Assembly: GCA_020860245.1 (NCBI GenBank) | Contig: JAJBUQ010000004.1 | Coordinates: forward strand, 1-64,000 | Direction: 5' to 3' | DNA length: 64,000 nt | DNA from: Rikenellaceae bacterium | Lineage (GTDB): Bacteria; Bacteroidota; Bacteroidia; Bacteroidales; Rikenellaceae | In this document: in pieces, positions 34,746 through 43,918 of the stretch | Layout of the letters: every line of letters starts with the position of its first letter | Numbering within the stretch: position 1 is the stretch's first letter | The notes under the pieces: model-generated | The model's database searches: none | Told to the model about the DNA's origin: nothing | The model's input: only the letters and a program-made list of their open reading frames with translations | Translations under genes and position numbers: made by a program

Positions 34746-35383
34746 TAAAAGCAGTAATTTTCGATCTGGACGGAACCATAGGGAACACTTTGAAACTGTG
34801 CATATTGGCATTCCGCAAAGCGGTAGAGCCCTTGGCAGGAAGAATTTACAGTGAAGAAGAGATAAAATCTTCGTTCGGACCCAGCGAAGAGGGGACTGTA
34901 ATGAAGATAATTCCCGAAAGATACGAAGAAGCTATCGAGGCGTACATTAAAAACTATTCCGGGATGCACGGGATCTGTGCGGAACCATTCGACGGTATCC
35001 GTGAAATTATCGGAACCCTGAAAAATAAAGGTTTGAAAATAGGCCTTGTAACAGGTAAAGGGCGCAGAAGCTACGACATAACTCTCGACCGTTACGGAAT
35101 GACGGATATGTTCGACGCAGTAGAGGTTGGATCTCCGCATGGGCCGTGCAAACCTAAAGGTATAAAAACCGTTCTTGAAAAATTCGGAGTCTCTCCGGAA
35201 GAGGCGGTATCCATGGGCGACGCGCCGAGCGATATAACCGCGTCGAGAGAGGCAGGAGTTAAAATAATCTCCGTTGCGTGGGCTGAGACGTCTAACCCCG
35301 CCGAGCTCGAAGAACTTGGCCCCGACCAACTATTTACCGACGTAGAGAAGTTCGGGAAATACATTACAGAACTAACGGAATAA
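34742..35383 (+). CDS. HAD-family phosphatase (phosphoglycolate phosphatase-like)
   Basis: A 213-residue haloacid dehalogenase hydrolase. Motif I is VIFDLDGTIGNT (nucleophile Asp), motif II LVTGKG, motif III Lys in CKPKGIKTVLEKFG, motif IV SMGDAPSDITASREAG. A helical cap lies between motifs I and II, as in Gph-type enzymes. The substrate is not known. The gene is followed by a strong bidirectional terminator. Confidence 0.88.
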   Translation: MIKAVIFDLDGTIGNTLKLCILAFRKAVEPLAGRIYSEEEIKSSFGPSEEGTVMKIIPERYEEAIEAYIKNYSGMHGICAEPFDGIREIIGTLKNKGLKIGLVTGKGRRSYDITLDRYGMTDMFDAVEVGSPHGPCKPKGIKTVLEKFGVSPEEAVSMGDAPSDITASREAGVKIISVAWAETSNPAELEELGPDQLFTDVEKFGKYITELTE

Positions 35384-35396
35384 ATATCTGCCTATG

Positions 35397-35436
35397 AAAA
35401 AAAGAGAGCGGATAGATCTATCCGCTCTCTTTTTAT
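35397..35436. terminator. Bidirectional intrinsic terminator
   Basis: A perfect 28-base palindrome (AGAGAGCGGATAGA and its complement, 35403-35430) is flanked by an A run on the left and a T run on the right. It serves both the HAD gene (plus) and the converging DUF4925-like lipoprotein gene (minus). Confidence 0.93.
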
Positions 35437-35449
35437 ATATAATTAACTA

Positions 35450-36526
35450 TTAGCTCTCCGCAGTGAAATGGAGATTAACATCGAAATCGGTAACAGCGCC
35501 AGTCTGGATTTGTTCAACGATAGATTCGAGGAACATTATCATAAGTTGGAACTGAGGATCTTCTACTTCGCCGACAAAACCGAGAATTGCAGGTACGACC
35601 TCAACTACCAATTCTTTATTGATAGTAAATGTGATACCGTCTTCAGCAACGTATCCGAGAGTTAAACCATAGTATCCGCCGAGATCTTCGAGTAAATCGA
35701 GGACATCTCCGATACCGGGGAGAATAGCCGATGCCAGAGATAACAAGGTCGAAATATCCTTACTGATAGCGATAGTAACTTCTCCGTTGTCTTCATCGAC
35801 GAAATATTCTATATCGAAAGCGAACAGGCCGCCGGTAAGATCTCCAAGGATGTCATCGAGACTTACTCTGTTGCCGTCGGTATCTACCCATGCAACTTTA
35901 ATGAATCCGTCTTCTGTAAAGTCGATAATTACATCGTCGACTCTGGATGCGATCAGTTCGTTGAGAGGCTTAGCTAACATCGCGTTTATCATGGCACTTT
36001 GGTCGCCGTTCTCAGCCTCTACATAGTATATCGAGATCAGGTCGTTTCCGCCTAACACCCATGTATTTACAATGTCCGAATCGATCTCGCGAGCTACTGT
36101 GATGTCTAACACTTTAGTGTTGCCTTCGGTGGAAAGAACTCCGTGTATCTCGACTGTCGTCTGAAGAACTTTACCGGTAGCAGAAAACTCATACTCGAAA
36201 TTATCGTTATCTCCCGCTTCGGTTATTTCTATTCCTGTAATCTTAAGAGATGCCGTTTCAGGAATAATATTTTTCAACGTGATGTCAGCACGGTCTATCA
36301 TACTGCTCTCTGCGATAGTTACAGACTGATAGGACTGCGAAGACTCTCCGTCTATTTCGAGGCTGGAGCCCGAATAAGTTTTAACAAAATCGATCCATTC
36401 GGGATCATCGTCGTCTGGATCTGTTGGATTGACGATAGGAGCGTCGTCGTCATCATCGCTACATGAAACGACCGCAAAGCTGACCGTAAAAAGTAGAATG
36501 AATAAAAGCCAATAATTTTTTCTCAT
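35450..36526 (-). CDS. Surface lipoprotein, DUF4925-like
   Basis: A 358-residue lipoprotein: signal peptide LLFILLFTVSFAVVSC with an acidic stretch right after the cysteine (SDDDDD), the Bacteroidota surface-export type signal. The body has repeated beta-rich segments (VTIAESSMIDRADITLKNII, VLDITVAREIDSDIV) resembling DUF4925 proteins. Function unknown. Its acidic linker and lack of a transport partner suggest an outer-leaflet protein. It converges with the HAD gene on a shared terminator. Confidence 0.7.
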   Translation of the reverse strand: MRKNYWLLFILLFTVSFAVVSCSDDDDDAPIVNPTDPDDDDPEWIDFVKTYSGSSLEIDGESSQSYQSVTIAESSMIDRADITLKNIIPETASLKITGIEITEAGDNDNFEYEFSATGKVLQTTVEIHGVLSTEGNTKVLDITVAREIDSDIVNTWVLGGNDLISIYYVEAENGDQSAMINAMLAKPLNELIASRVDDVIIDFTEDGFIKVAWVDTDGNRVSLDDILGDLTGGLFAFDIEYFVDEDNGEVTIAISKDISTLLSLASAILPGIGDVLDLLEDLGGYYGLTLGYVAEDGITFTINKELVVEVVPAILGFVGEVEDPQFQLMIMFLESIVEQIQTGAVTDFDVNLHFTAES

Positions 36527-37022
36527 GTTCGTAAATTTTTAAATAGGTTTCTTTCGTATGTTTTCAACAAAATGTAATAATCGGTCGATTCGTTGCGTCT
36601 TCCCGAAAACGAATGCAAGATAATTTAATAAAACTAATCCTACAAATAAATAGGATTTACCGGATTTGATAAATTGATTACTATTTACACATTTTGTCCA
36701 GCTTCTCAGTGGTATACATACTCAAAATTCCGGATATCGGAGAAATTTAATCCATAAGTTAATACCGCCATCTATATTTTATCTACGATTTTGTGCACCT
36801 ATGCTCGAATACGACTATCCGAAATTCTCGTAGAAATAAGGTATTAATCGTTGATATTTTTGTTGTGATAACCGATTGTGGTACATTCCGCGAAGTGCAG
36901 CAATGGTGTGTAAGTCCGAAAATTATAATTAATTTTCAAGAACCAATTGAAAAATTAAATAAATATTTAAAAATAATATACTAACCTCAATGGCCTAAAA
37001 TTAAAATATTTGAATTAAAAGA
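36527..37022. other. AT-rich intergenic region, no gene seen
   Basis: About 500 bases upstream of the lipoprotein gene and downstream of the efflux operon. A 63-codon plus-strand run (36793-36984) has a TTG start and no family character. No repeat or RNA structure stands out. Confidence 0.4.
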
Positions 37023-37052
37023 GAGCTGCGGTAACGCTCCGCAGCCCTCCGG
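37023..37052 (-). terminator. Terminator of the efflux operon
   Basis: On the minus strand GCTGCGG-AGCGTTA-CCGCAGC forms a 7-bp GC-rich stem followed by TCTCTTTTAATT. It lies about 150 bases past the end of the outer-membrane component gene. Confidence 0.7.
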
Positions 37053-37199
37053 ACAGAATAAATGTTAATCGTATTTATTCGTTTGATTATCCGTCCGATA
37101 AATTTCCGAAGAGATTTACCGAAGGAATTCTTACTACCTCCATCCTAATATATCCAACGGCAAATAATTATTCTTCGCCTTCATTCTGATTTCATACGT

Positions 37200-38576
37200 T
37201 TATCTGAACTTATATTCCGTATCCGTACCTCCGCCGAGGGCGTGGTAAAGATTTATAATGCCTTGTATTTCAGTGAATTTTTCTGCAATTTGACCAAGTT
37301 GTGCACCGAGCAGCGACTGCTGGGCTGCTAGGATTTCCAGATAAGATGTCGAACTATGCGTCATAAGCAGCTGCGTAGCCTCTACCGCCGTCTCCAGAGA
37401 AGCGATCTGTTTATCGATATAGGCCATTTTTTCACGGGAAGTCTGTATCTGCGTCAAAGCGTCGTTTACTTCCGCGCCTGCGTTCAATACGGTCTGTTGG
37501 AACTGAAGCGCTGCGATTTCCTGCTGCGCCTGCATTATCTCCAGTTGAGTGCGGTTGAGACGTTGATTGAATATAGGCTGGGTGAGCGATGCCGCTGCTG
37601 CAAGAAGTAATTTGCCCGGATTTACAATGAATGATCCTGTACTGTTCGTCCATCCTGCACTGCCGCTCAATCGGAGCGAAGGGTATAAGTTCGCCCGCGC
37701 CTCATTGGTGGAATAGTGTGCTTGTATCAGATCGAGTTCTGCACTTCTCACATCCGGCCGTTTGGACAGAAGCTGTACGGGAACCCCGTAAGACAATTCT
37801 TCAGGGAAGGCCTGTTCGTCGAGACTGCTTCTTTCGATCTTCCCCGGAATCCGGAACAGCAGTACCGACAGCGCGTTCTCTATCTGGTTGATGCTCTCGC
37901 GTAGGTCGAACAGGGAAGCTTCGACCGAATAATAATATGCCTCCGATTGTGCTATTCCCGCCAGATTGAACATTCCCGCATCCATCATACGCCGCATGAC
38001 TTCTATGGTTGTCTTCCAACTCTCCGCTGTTTTTACAGATAGCTCATATTGTTTGTCGAGCATAAGAAGAGTGTAGTACATGTTGGCAACCGTTGCAACG
38101 ATCGAGGATTGTACAGCCTGTGTATATTCTAAGCTCTGTTCGTAAGCTGCCTGAGTTCTCTTCTTAGCGTTGTCGATGCGGCCGAAGATATCGATTTCCC
38201 AGCTTGCTGCCACGGGAATGCTGTAAACTTTGGATGTTTTGCTGTTGTCGAAGCTGCCCAGACTGCCTTCCGGGACGAAATTAAAGGAAGGATAATATCC
38301 TAATTTTGCCGATTTCAGCGACGATTCCGCCTGTTGAATGCGGAGTCTTGCCATGTTGAGGTCGGAGTTGTTGTCAAGCGCTAATCCGATCAGTTCCTGA
38401 AGATACCTGTCGGAGAACATCTTATTCCATTCTATATCGGCGATAGTGGTCGTATCTCCGGAACCGTATTCGATTCCGAATATACCGTCGGTGGTAATGT
38501 CCGGACTGGAATACTGCTTCCTTACCCCGCACGATGAGAGAATTACCGCCGATAATATTATGATTATTTTTTTCAT
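37200..38576 (-). CDS. TolC/OprM-like outer-membrane efflux lipoprotein
   Basis: A 458-residue outer-membrane factor with a lipoprotein signal (IIILSAVILSSCGVRK). Two copies of the coiled-coil/barrel unit are visible (for example NSDLNMARLRIQQAESSLKS and SKRPDVRSAELDLIQAHYST), the NodT-family arrangement, ending before IINLYHALGGG. It forms the channel of the tripartite RND pump encoded just upstream. The gap to the RND gene is 10 bases. Confidence 0.92.
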   Translation of the reverse strand: MKKIIIILSAVILSSCGVRKQYSSPDITTDGIFGIEYGSGDTTTIADIEWNKMFSDRYLQELIGLALDNNSDLNMARLRIQQAESSLKSAKLGYYPSFNFVPEGSLGSFDNSKTSKVYSIPVAASWEIDIFGRIDNAKKRTQAAYEQSLEYTQAVQSSIVATVANMYYTLLMLDKQYELSVKTAESWKTTIEVMRRMMDAGMFNLAGIAQSEAYYYSVEASLFDLRESINQIENALSVLLFRIPGKIERSSLDEQAFPEELSYGVPVQLLSKRPDVRSAELDLIQAHYSTNEARANLYPSLRLSGSAGWTNSTGSFIVNPGKLLLAAAASLTQPIFNQRLNRTQLEIMQAQQEIAALQFQQTVLNAGAEVNDALTQIQTSREKMAYIDKQIASLETAVEATQLLMTHSSTSYLEILAAQQSLLGAQLGQIAEKFTEIQGIINLYHALGGGTDTEYKFR

Positions 38577-38586
38577 TGTGATCTTC

Positions 38587-41500
38587 TTATTTTTTCGTTT
38601 CTTCTTCTAATTCCGCCTGTATTGCCCAGTCGCGCGACCTCTCGAATTGGATTGGTTTGAATCTCTCCTCGATAAACTGGAAGATTATGAACAATGACGG
38701 TACAAGGAACAGCAATGCCAGCGTTCCCACGATCATACCTCCGACCGCTCCTGTACCGAGCGAACTGTTTCCGTTCGCACCCACTCCTGTCGAGAAGACC
38801 AGCGGCAGCATACCGAACACCATCGTAAGAGCAGTCATAAGAATCGGACGAAGACGTGCTTTGGCCGCCGCCACAGCGGACTGCGTCAAGCCCATCCCGC
38901 TTCTTCGTCTCTCCGACGCGTACTCTGTAAGAAGTATAGCAGTCTTGGCAAGGAGGCCGATAAGCATGATAAGCCCTGTTTGGAGATAGATGTCATTATC
39001 GAGACTCATTATTTTAGCGAAGAGGAAACTGCCCATGAGTCCGCAGGGTACTGAAATTATGACCGCCAGGGGAATCAGGAAGCTCTCGTACATCGCGCTG
39101 AGGATAAGATATATCATCAATGTACAGATAGCGAAAATGATTACCGTGGAATTCGAACTTTGACTCTCCTCGCGCGTGATGCCGCCGTATTCATAGCCGT
39201 AGCCCTGCGGAAGGGTCTCTGCCGCGACCTCCGCGATTGCGCGTATCGCGTCTCCGGAACTATATCCGTCTGCCGCCACACCGTTTACCGCTATGGATTG
39301 GTACATGTTGAAGCGGTTCAGAAGTTCGGAACCGTACATTTTAGTAAGGGTTACGAACTGGCTTAATGGCGCCATGTCTCCGTTTGCTCCGCGTACGAAT
39401 ACCTTATCGAGCGATTCGGGATCGAGACGATATGCAGGGTCTGCCTGAAGCATTACGTAATAGATCTTTGAGAACCTGTTAAAGTCGGATACATACTGTC
39501 CGCCGTAATATCCGGCGAGTGTGCTCAGTATGTCCGACGGCGATAATCCTGCGCGTTTAGCTTTGGCTGCATCCACTTCGACCCTCCACTGAGGATAGTT
39601 AGGATTGAATGATGAGAATGCTGAGCTGATCTCAGGACGTTGATTGAGGGCTCCGAGGAATGTCTGGGTATATTCGTACAACGTTACCACGTCGCCGCCC
39701 CTACGGTCCTGAACATGAAGTTCGAATCCGTTGCTGGTACCGTAACCCGGTATCATCGCAGGAGCCATCGCAAACAGTCTCGCGTCCTTGACATCCGCTG
39801 TCCGCATGTATATATCTTTGATAATTTCATCTACGTAATCCTCCTTCTTGGTACGTTCCGACCACGGTTTTAATTTGATCATGAACAGTCCGTAAGAACT
39901 TCCCTGTCCGGAAGTGAGTCCGAACCCTGTTACTCTCGAATAATTGGCAAGCTGCGGAATGTCTTTGAGGCGTTCTTCGATCTGATCTATTATAAGGTCT
40001 GTTTGGTGTACGGAGCTGCCCGGAGCTGTCGTAATATCTACGAATATAACACCCTGGTCTTCGTTAGGTACAAGCCCTGTCTTGGTGTTGTTCATAAGAA
40101 TAACCAGAGTTGCTATACATCCTATTACTATGAGCCAAGTGAGCCACGGACGCTTAATGAACACGAGCACTGCATGCTGATATCTCTGTATGAGCGCGTG
40201 GAAGGAAGTGTTGAACACCTTGCGGAATCGTGCGGAGAAATTCTGAATCTCTTTGCCATCCTGCGTGATATAGGGCTTCATCAATATTGCGCAGAGGGCA
40301 GGGGACAAGGTTAGGGCGTTTAATGCCGACAGACCCACCGCAACGGCCATCGTAATACCGAACTGGGTATAAAACTTACCAGAGGTTCCTCCCATCATGG
40401 ATACCGGAATAAATACCGCCATGAAGACGATCGTCGATGATATGATAGCAGGTGATATACCCTTCATAGCATCGTTAGTCGCCATATAAGACGATTTGTA
40501 TCCTACTTCGAAGCGCGCCTGTACCGCCTCTACCACGATGATCGCGTTGTCCACCACCGTTCCGATAGCAAGCACGAGTGCAAACAGTGTCAGAAGGTTG
40601 ATGCTGAAGCCGGCCACCGCCATAAACCCGAAAGTTCCGAGAAGAGATACGATAATCGAGATCATCGGAATGAACGTCGCGCGGAAGTCCTGAAGGAAGA
40701 CATATACCACTATGACCACGAGTATGATGGCCAGAAGAAGAGATTTTGCAACCTCGCGGAAGGATGCGAACAGGAAGTCGTTCGCACTCTGAAGCTCGAC
40801 GATCCCTATACCCGGAGGGAGATCCTTGCTTATATCTTCGAGTAGTGCGTCGATCTCTCCGATGACCGCGGTAGCATTCGTTCCTGCCGTTTGAAATACC
40901 AGGCAGGTTACTCCCGGTTTACCGTTTGTATTCCCGGAGAAGGCGTAGGACTGATCGCCCAGTTCGACATCTGCGACATCCTTAAGGCGGAGTATCTCTC
41001 CGTCGGGGAGCGCGCGTAATACAATGTTGCCGAACTCTTCCGCTGTGACAAGTCGTCCGCGGTATATCATAGTATATTGGAACGTATTCTCGTAATTCTC
41101 TCCGAACGAGCCGGTCGCCGATTCCAGATTTTGTTCCGCAAGCGCGTAGGTAATATCGTCAGGGACGAGTCCGTACTGCGCCATTACGTCAGGCTTCATC
41201 CAAATACGCATACTGTAATCCGAACCGAGCGTACGCATCTCGCCCACACCCGTGATCCTCATCATCCGAGGTTCGATATTGATCTGGATATAGTTGCTCA
41301 AGAATGAGTTGTCGTACGATTCGTCTGGACTGTAAAGGGAGAACATCTTAAGAATACTGTTCTGGCGTTTGGAGGTGGTAACACCGATTCTGGTAACCTC
41401 CGAAGGAAGCGAGCCCGTAGCCTTCGATACACGGTTCTGGACATTCACCGCCGCCATGTCCGGATCGGTACCCTGTTTGAAGTATACGTTTATCGTAGCC

Positions 41501-41763
41501 TGTCCGGTGTTGGTCGCCGAAGAGGTCATATATGTCATATTCTCCACACCGTTTATCGCTTCTTCCAAAGGGGCGATTACGCTGTTCTGGATCGTCGCAG
41601 AATTCGCTCCCGTATATTGGGCGGTTACGGAGATCGTCGGAGGCGCAATGTCCGGATACTGTTCCACCGGAAGAGTAAAAAGTCCGATCACTCCGAGGAA
41701 CACGATAACAATGGATATAACAGCCGAAAATATCGGTCTGTCTATGAAAAATTTAAGATTCAT
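38587..41763 (-). CDS. RND multidrug efflux transporter (HAE1/AcrB family)
   Basis: A 1058-residue inner-membrane pump with 12 transmembrane helices and two large periplasmic loops. It starts FFIDRPIFSAVISIVIVFLG, has the proton-relay aspartates in ALVLAIGTVVDNAIIVVEAV, and the paired helices LYLILSAMYESFLIPLAVII and GLLAKTAILLTEYA. AcrB-type pumps export drugs, bile salts or detergents using the proton gradient. It lies between the membrane-fusion and outer-membrane genes of the same operon. Confidence 0.95.
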   Translation of the reverse strand: MNLKFFIDRPIFSAVISIVIVFLGVIGLFTLPVEQYPDIAPPTISVTAQYTGANSATIQNSVIAPLEEAINGVENMTYMTSSATNTGQATINVYFKQGTDPDMAAVNVQNRVSKATGSLPSEVTRIGVTTSKRQNSILKMFSLYSPDESYDNSFLSNYIQINIEPRMMRITGVGEMRTLGSDYSMRIWMKPDVMAQYGLVPDDITYALAEQNLESATGSFGENYENTFQYTMIYRGRLVTAEEFGNIVLRALPDGEILRLKDVADVELGDQSYAFSGNTNGKPGVTCLVFQTAGTNATAVIGEIDALLEDISKDLPPGIGIVELQSANDFLFASFREVAKSLLLAIILVVIVVYVFLQDFRATFIPMISIIVSLLGTFGFMAVAGFSINLLTLFALVLAIGTVVDNAIIVVEAVQARFEVGYKSSYMATNDAMKGISPAIISSTIVFMAVFIPVSMMGGTSGKFYTQFGITMAVAVGLSALNALTLSPALCAILMKPYITQDGKEIQNFSARFRKVFNTSFHALIQRYQHAVLVFIKRPWLTWLIVIGCIATLVILMNNTKTGLVPNEDQGVIFVDITTAPGSSVHQTDLIIDQIEERLKDIPQLANYSRVTGFGLTSGQGSSYGLFMIKLKPWSERTKKEDYVDEIIKDIYMRTADVKDARLFAMAPAMIPGYGTSNGFELHVQDRRGGDVVTLYEYTQTFLGALNQRPEISSAFSSFNPNYPQWRVEVDAAKAKRAGLSPSDILSTLAGYYGGQYVSDFNRFSKIYYVMLQADPAYRLDPESLDKVFVRGANGDMAPLSQFVTLTKMYGSELLNRFNMYQSIAVNGVAADGYSSGDAIRAIAEVAAETLPQGYGYEYGGITREESQSSNSTVIIFAICTLMIYLILSAMYESFLIPLAVIISVPCGLMGSFLFAKIMSLDNDIYLQTGLIMLIGLLAKTAILLTEYASERRRSGMGLTQSAVAAAKARLRPILMTALTMVFGMLPLVFSTGVGANGNSSLGTGAVGGMIVGTLALLFLVPSLFIIFQFIEERFKPIQFERSRDWAIQAELEEETKK

Positions 41764-41775
41764 CTTATATACTCC

Positions 41776-42873
41776 TTATTTTTTTATTTGGACAGGGGTT
41801 CCGTTCCTTAGCATACCCACTCCTTCGCTGATAACCACATCTCCGTAAGCGAGCCCCGATTCGACTATATAGTCCACACCGTTCGAAATTTTAGATACCG
41901 TTACAGGTGCCTGTGCAGCGACGCCGTCCACGACTTTGTATACGTAAATCTTATCCTGAACATCGAACGTGATGCTCTGAGGGATAATGATGCTGTTGGT
42001 GTATGAATACGGCATTATCACATTCCCCGATCCTCCGCTGCGGAGAAGCCCCTCGGAATTAGGGAATATGGCGCGCAGCGATACGGTGCCTGTCGTCGGA
42101 TCAATGACTCCGCTTATAGTCTCGATCCGTCCGGTGTGTCCGTATATACTTCCGTCGTTAAGTCTCAGATTAATGTCAGGCATCTCTTCGATGGCGTCGT
42201 GTGCCGAACCGTATTCTCGCAGAAGACCGAGAAGCTGATTCTCTGTCATCGAGAAATAGACGAACATTGAGGAGTTGTCCGATACTGTGGTTAATGGCTT
42301 GGGCATCGAAGGGCTCACGAGCGTTCCTTCGCGGAATGGGATCGTTCCGACTATTCCGTCCGCAGGGCTCTTTACAATTGTGTAGGATAGATTGTTCCTC
42401 GCATCCGTCTCTTGTGCTTCTGCCTGAGCCAGCTGTGCCTTTGCGGTAAGAAGTTGGTTCTCAGCCATGGATAATTCGAACTGTGAGATAATCTCGCGGT
42501 TGAAGAGTTCCTTCTTGCTGTCGAAAGTCAACTGTGCGGTAGCTACGCCTGCCTTCGCGGCCTCTACGTTGGCCTGGGCTGTCTGAAGAGCTGCTTGATA
42601 CTGTACTTGTTCAATTACGAACAGAGTCTGTCCCTTCTTAACGTGCTGTCCTTCTGTAAAAGAAACTTTTTCTATAAATCCGGATATTTTCGGATAGATG
42701 TCTATATCCTGCCTGCCGTTTATGGACGCGGGATAAGAAGATTGTAGGTCGATGTCCGCAGGCGCGATCTCAATGACCTCGTACTGCCTTACGAATTCGG
42801 ATACCGGAGCGTTATCCGAACATCCGCTTAAAACGACTAAACTAACTAAAAATACGATTAACTTTGATTTCAT
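41776..42873 (-). CDS. Membrane-fusion (adaptor) subunit of the RND pump
   Basis: A 365-residue periplasmic adaptor with a lipoprotein signal (LIVFLVSLVVLSGCSDNAP). The lipoyl-like halves are SGFIEKVSFTEGQHVKKGQT and IVKSPADGIVGTIPFREGTL, separated by an alpha-hairpin rich in Ala and Gln. It bridges pump and channel (AcrA type). It is the first gene of the operon; a TAATTTTG (-7 type) box lies 27 bases upstream on the minus strand at 42900-42907. Confidence 0.93.
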   Translation of the reverse strand: MKSKLIVFLVSLVVLSGCSDNAPVSEFVRQYEVIEIAPADIDLQSSYPASINGRQDIDIYPKISGFIEKVSFTEGQHVKKGQTLFVIEQVQYQAALQTAQANVEAAKAGVATAQLTFDSKKELFNREIISQFELSMAENQLLTAKAQLAQAEAQETDARNNLSYTIVKSPADGIVGTIPFREGTLVSPSMPKPLTTVSDNSSMFVYFSMTENQLLGLLREYGSAHDAIEEMPDINLRLNDGSIYGHTGRIETISGVIDPTTGTVSLRAIFPNSEGLLRSGGSGNVIMPYSYTNSIIIPQSITFDVQDKIYVYKVVDGVAAQAPVTVSKISNGVDYIVESGLAYGDVVISEGVGMLRNGTPVQIKK

Positions 42874-42899
42874 GTTTTATTACGAGTTTGTTTTCGGTG

Positions 42900-42975
42900 C
42901 AAAATTACCTTTTAATAAATTTCTGTTCATTTTCAAAAGTGTATTTTTATTATTCATTTTCGGATGCTACCTTTG
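42900..42975. promoter_or_regulatory. Divergent control region between the efflux operon and the AraC gene
   Basis: The 131-base gap carries TAATTTTG on the minus strand (42900-42907) reading toward the pump and TACCTTTG on the plus strand (42968-42975) reading toward the regulator; both fit TAnnTTTG. Between them TTCATTTTC occurs twice as a direct repeat (42926-42934 and 42953-42961), 27 bases apart. AraC-type proteins bind direct repeats with spacings of about two helical turns, so these are candidate operator half-sites. Confidence 0.6.
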
Positions 42976-43004
42976 GTTTTTGTTAAATCATTACTAATTT
43001 TAAG

Positions 43005-43898
43005 GTGAAAATCGGATTAAATATGTCTTTGAAAAATAAATTGGATATACTTCTTGCAGATCCGTTTACAATGGAGAGTACGAATTTGAAAGTATTTAAT
43101 TCACGCCCGAAAAAAATGTCCGGAAGCGCTATTGTGTTCTGCCGTAATGGAAGTGCGGAAGTAAGTATGGATGTACTTAATTTTAAAATAAAATCCGGCG
43201 ATCTGAGCATCTTGCTTCCCAATTCGATATTTGCCGTGAACGAGATCTCCGGCGATGCCGAATTTACTTTTTTCCACCTCTCGGACACCCTGTTCAGCGA
43301 ATCGGTCTTCAATATTCCCTCGGAATTCTTCCGTTTTGTTAAGGAACATCCGGTGATACATCTCGATAAAGACAATATAGAGTTTATGAACACCTGGATT
43401 CAGCTTCTGTCCATGATGGGTACGAATTGATACAGCGAGATAGGATATTCCATGATAAAAAATCAAATGCAGTGCTTCTACTGGTATGCATACGATAAAA
43501 TGAGCCAGTTTTTTTTCAATAATAAGAGTAAAACGAGGCGTCAGGAAGAAATCTTCCATAATTTTATCTCGCTCGTTAAAACCAACTGCCGTACTAAACG
43601 AGATGTCGAATTCTACGCTGATAAATTGTGTATAAGTCCCAGATACCTCTCTGCCGTATGTACGCAGACAACTCTCAATAAATCCGCAAAACGGTTGATC
43701 GACCAGATGGCAGTATTCGAAATCAAAATACTTCTGGAGACGATAAATATGGCTGTTCAGAAGATCGCCGAGGTGATGAACTTCCCCGATCAATCATATC
43801 TCTGCCGGTTCTTTAAGCGTTACATCGGGGAATCACCGCAGTCTTACCGCCTCAGCAAGAATAGAATCAAAGGTATAAAGACTGAAAAAAGAATTTAA
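43005..43898 (+). pseudogene. AraC-family regulator interrupted by in-frame TGA
   Basis: The frame from ATG 43005 (or 43023) gives an N-terminal sensing domain (SGSAIVFCRNGSAEVSMDVL, GDLSILLPNSIFAV) to LLSMMGTN, then TGA at 43428-43430. The same frame continues open as YSEIGYSMIKNQMQCFYWYA and on to a full AraC double helix-turn-helix: RDVEFYADKLCISPRYLSAV and KIAEVMNFPDQSYLCRFFKR YIGESPQSYR. Replacing the TGA with a sense codon (CGA is one step away) gives a 297-residue regulator of normal size. It is divergent from the efflux operon and probably controlled it. A nonsense mutation or a base error are both possible. Confidence 0.85.
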
Positions 43899-43918
43899 AA
43901 TAGATTTTTTACCGGGAT

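Noticed and set aside
36793-36984. 63-codon plus-strand open frame in the gap after the lipoprotein gene
   Set aside because: TTG start, no promoter and no family character.
39160-40314. Several plus-strand open frames inside the RND pump gene
   Set aside because: Shadow frames of a 1058-residue gene with complete family motifs.
43428-43430. TGA in the AraC gene read as selenocysteine or other recoding
   Set aside because: AraC regulators have no selenocysteine at this linker position and no SECIS-like hairpin was evident; a nonsense change is simpler.
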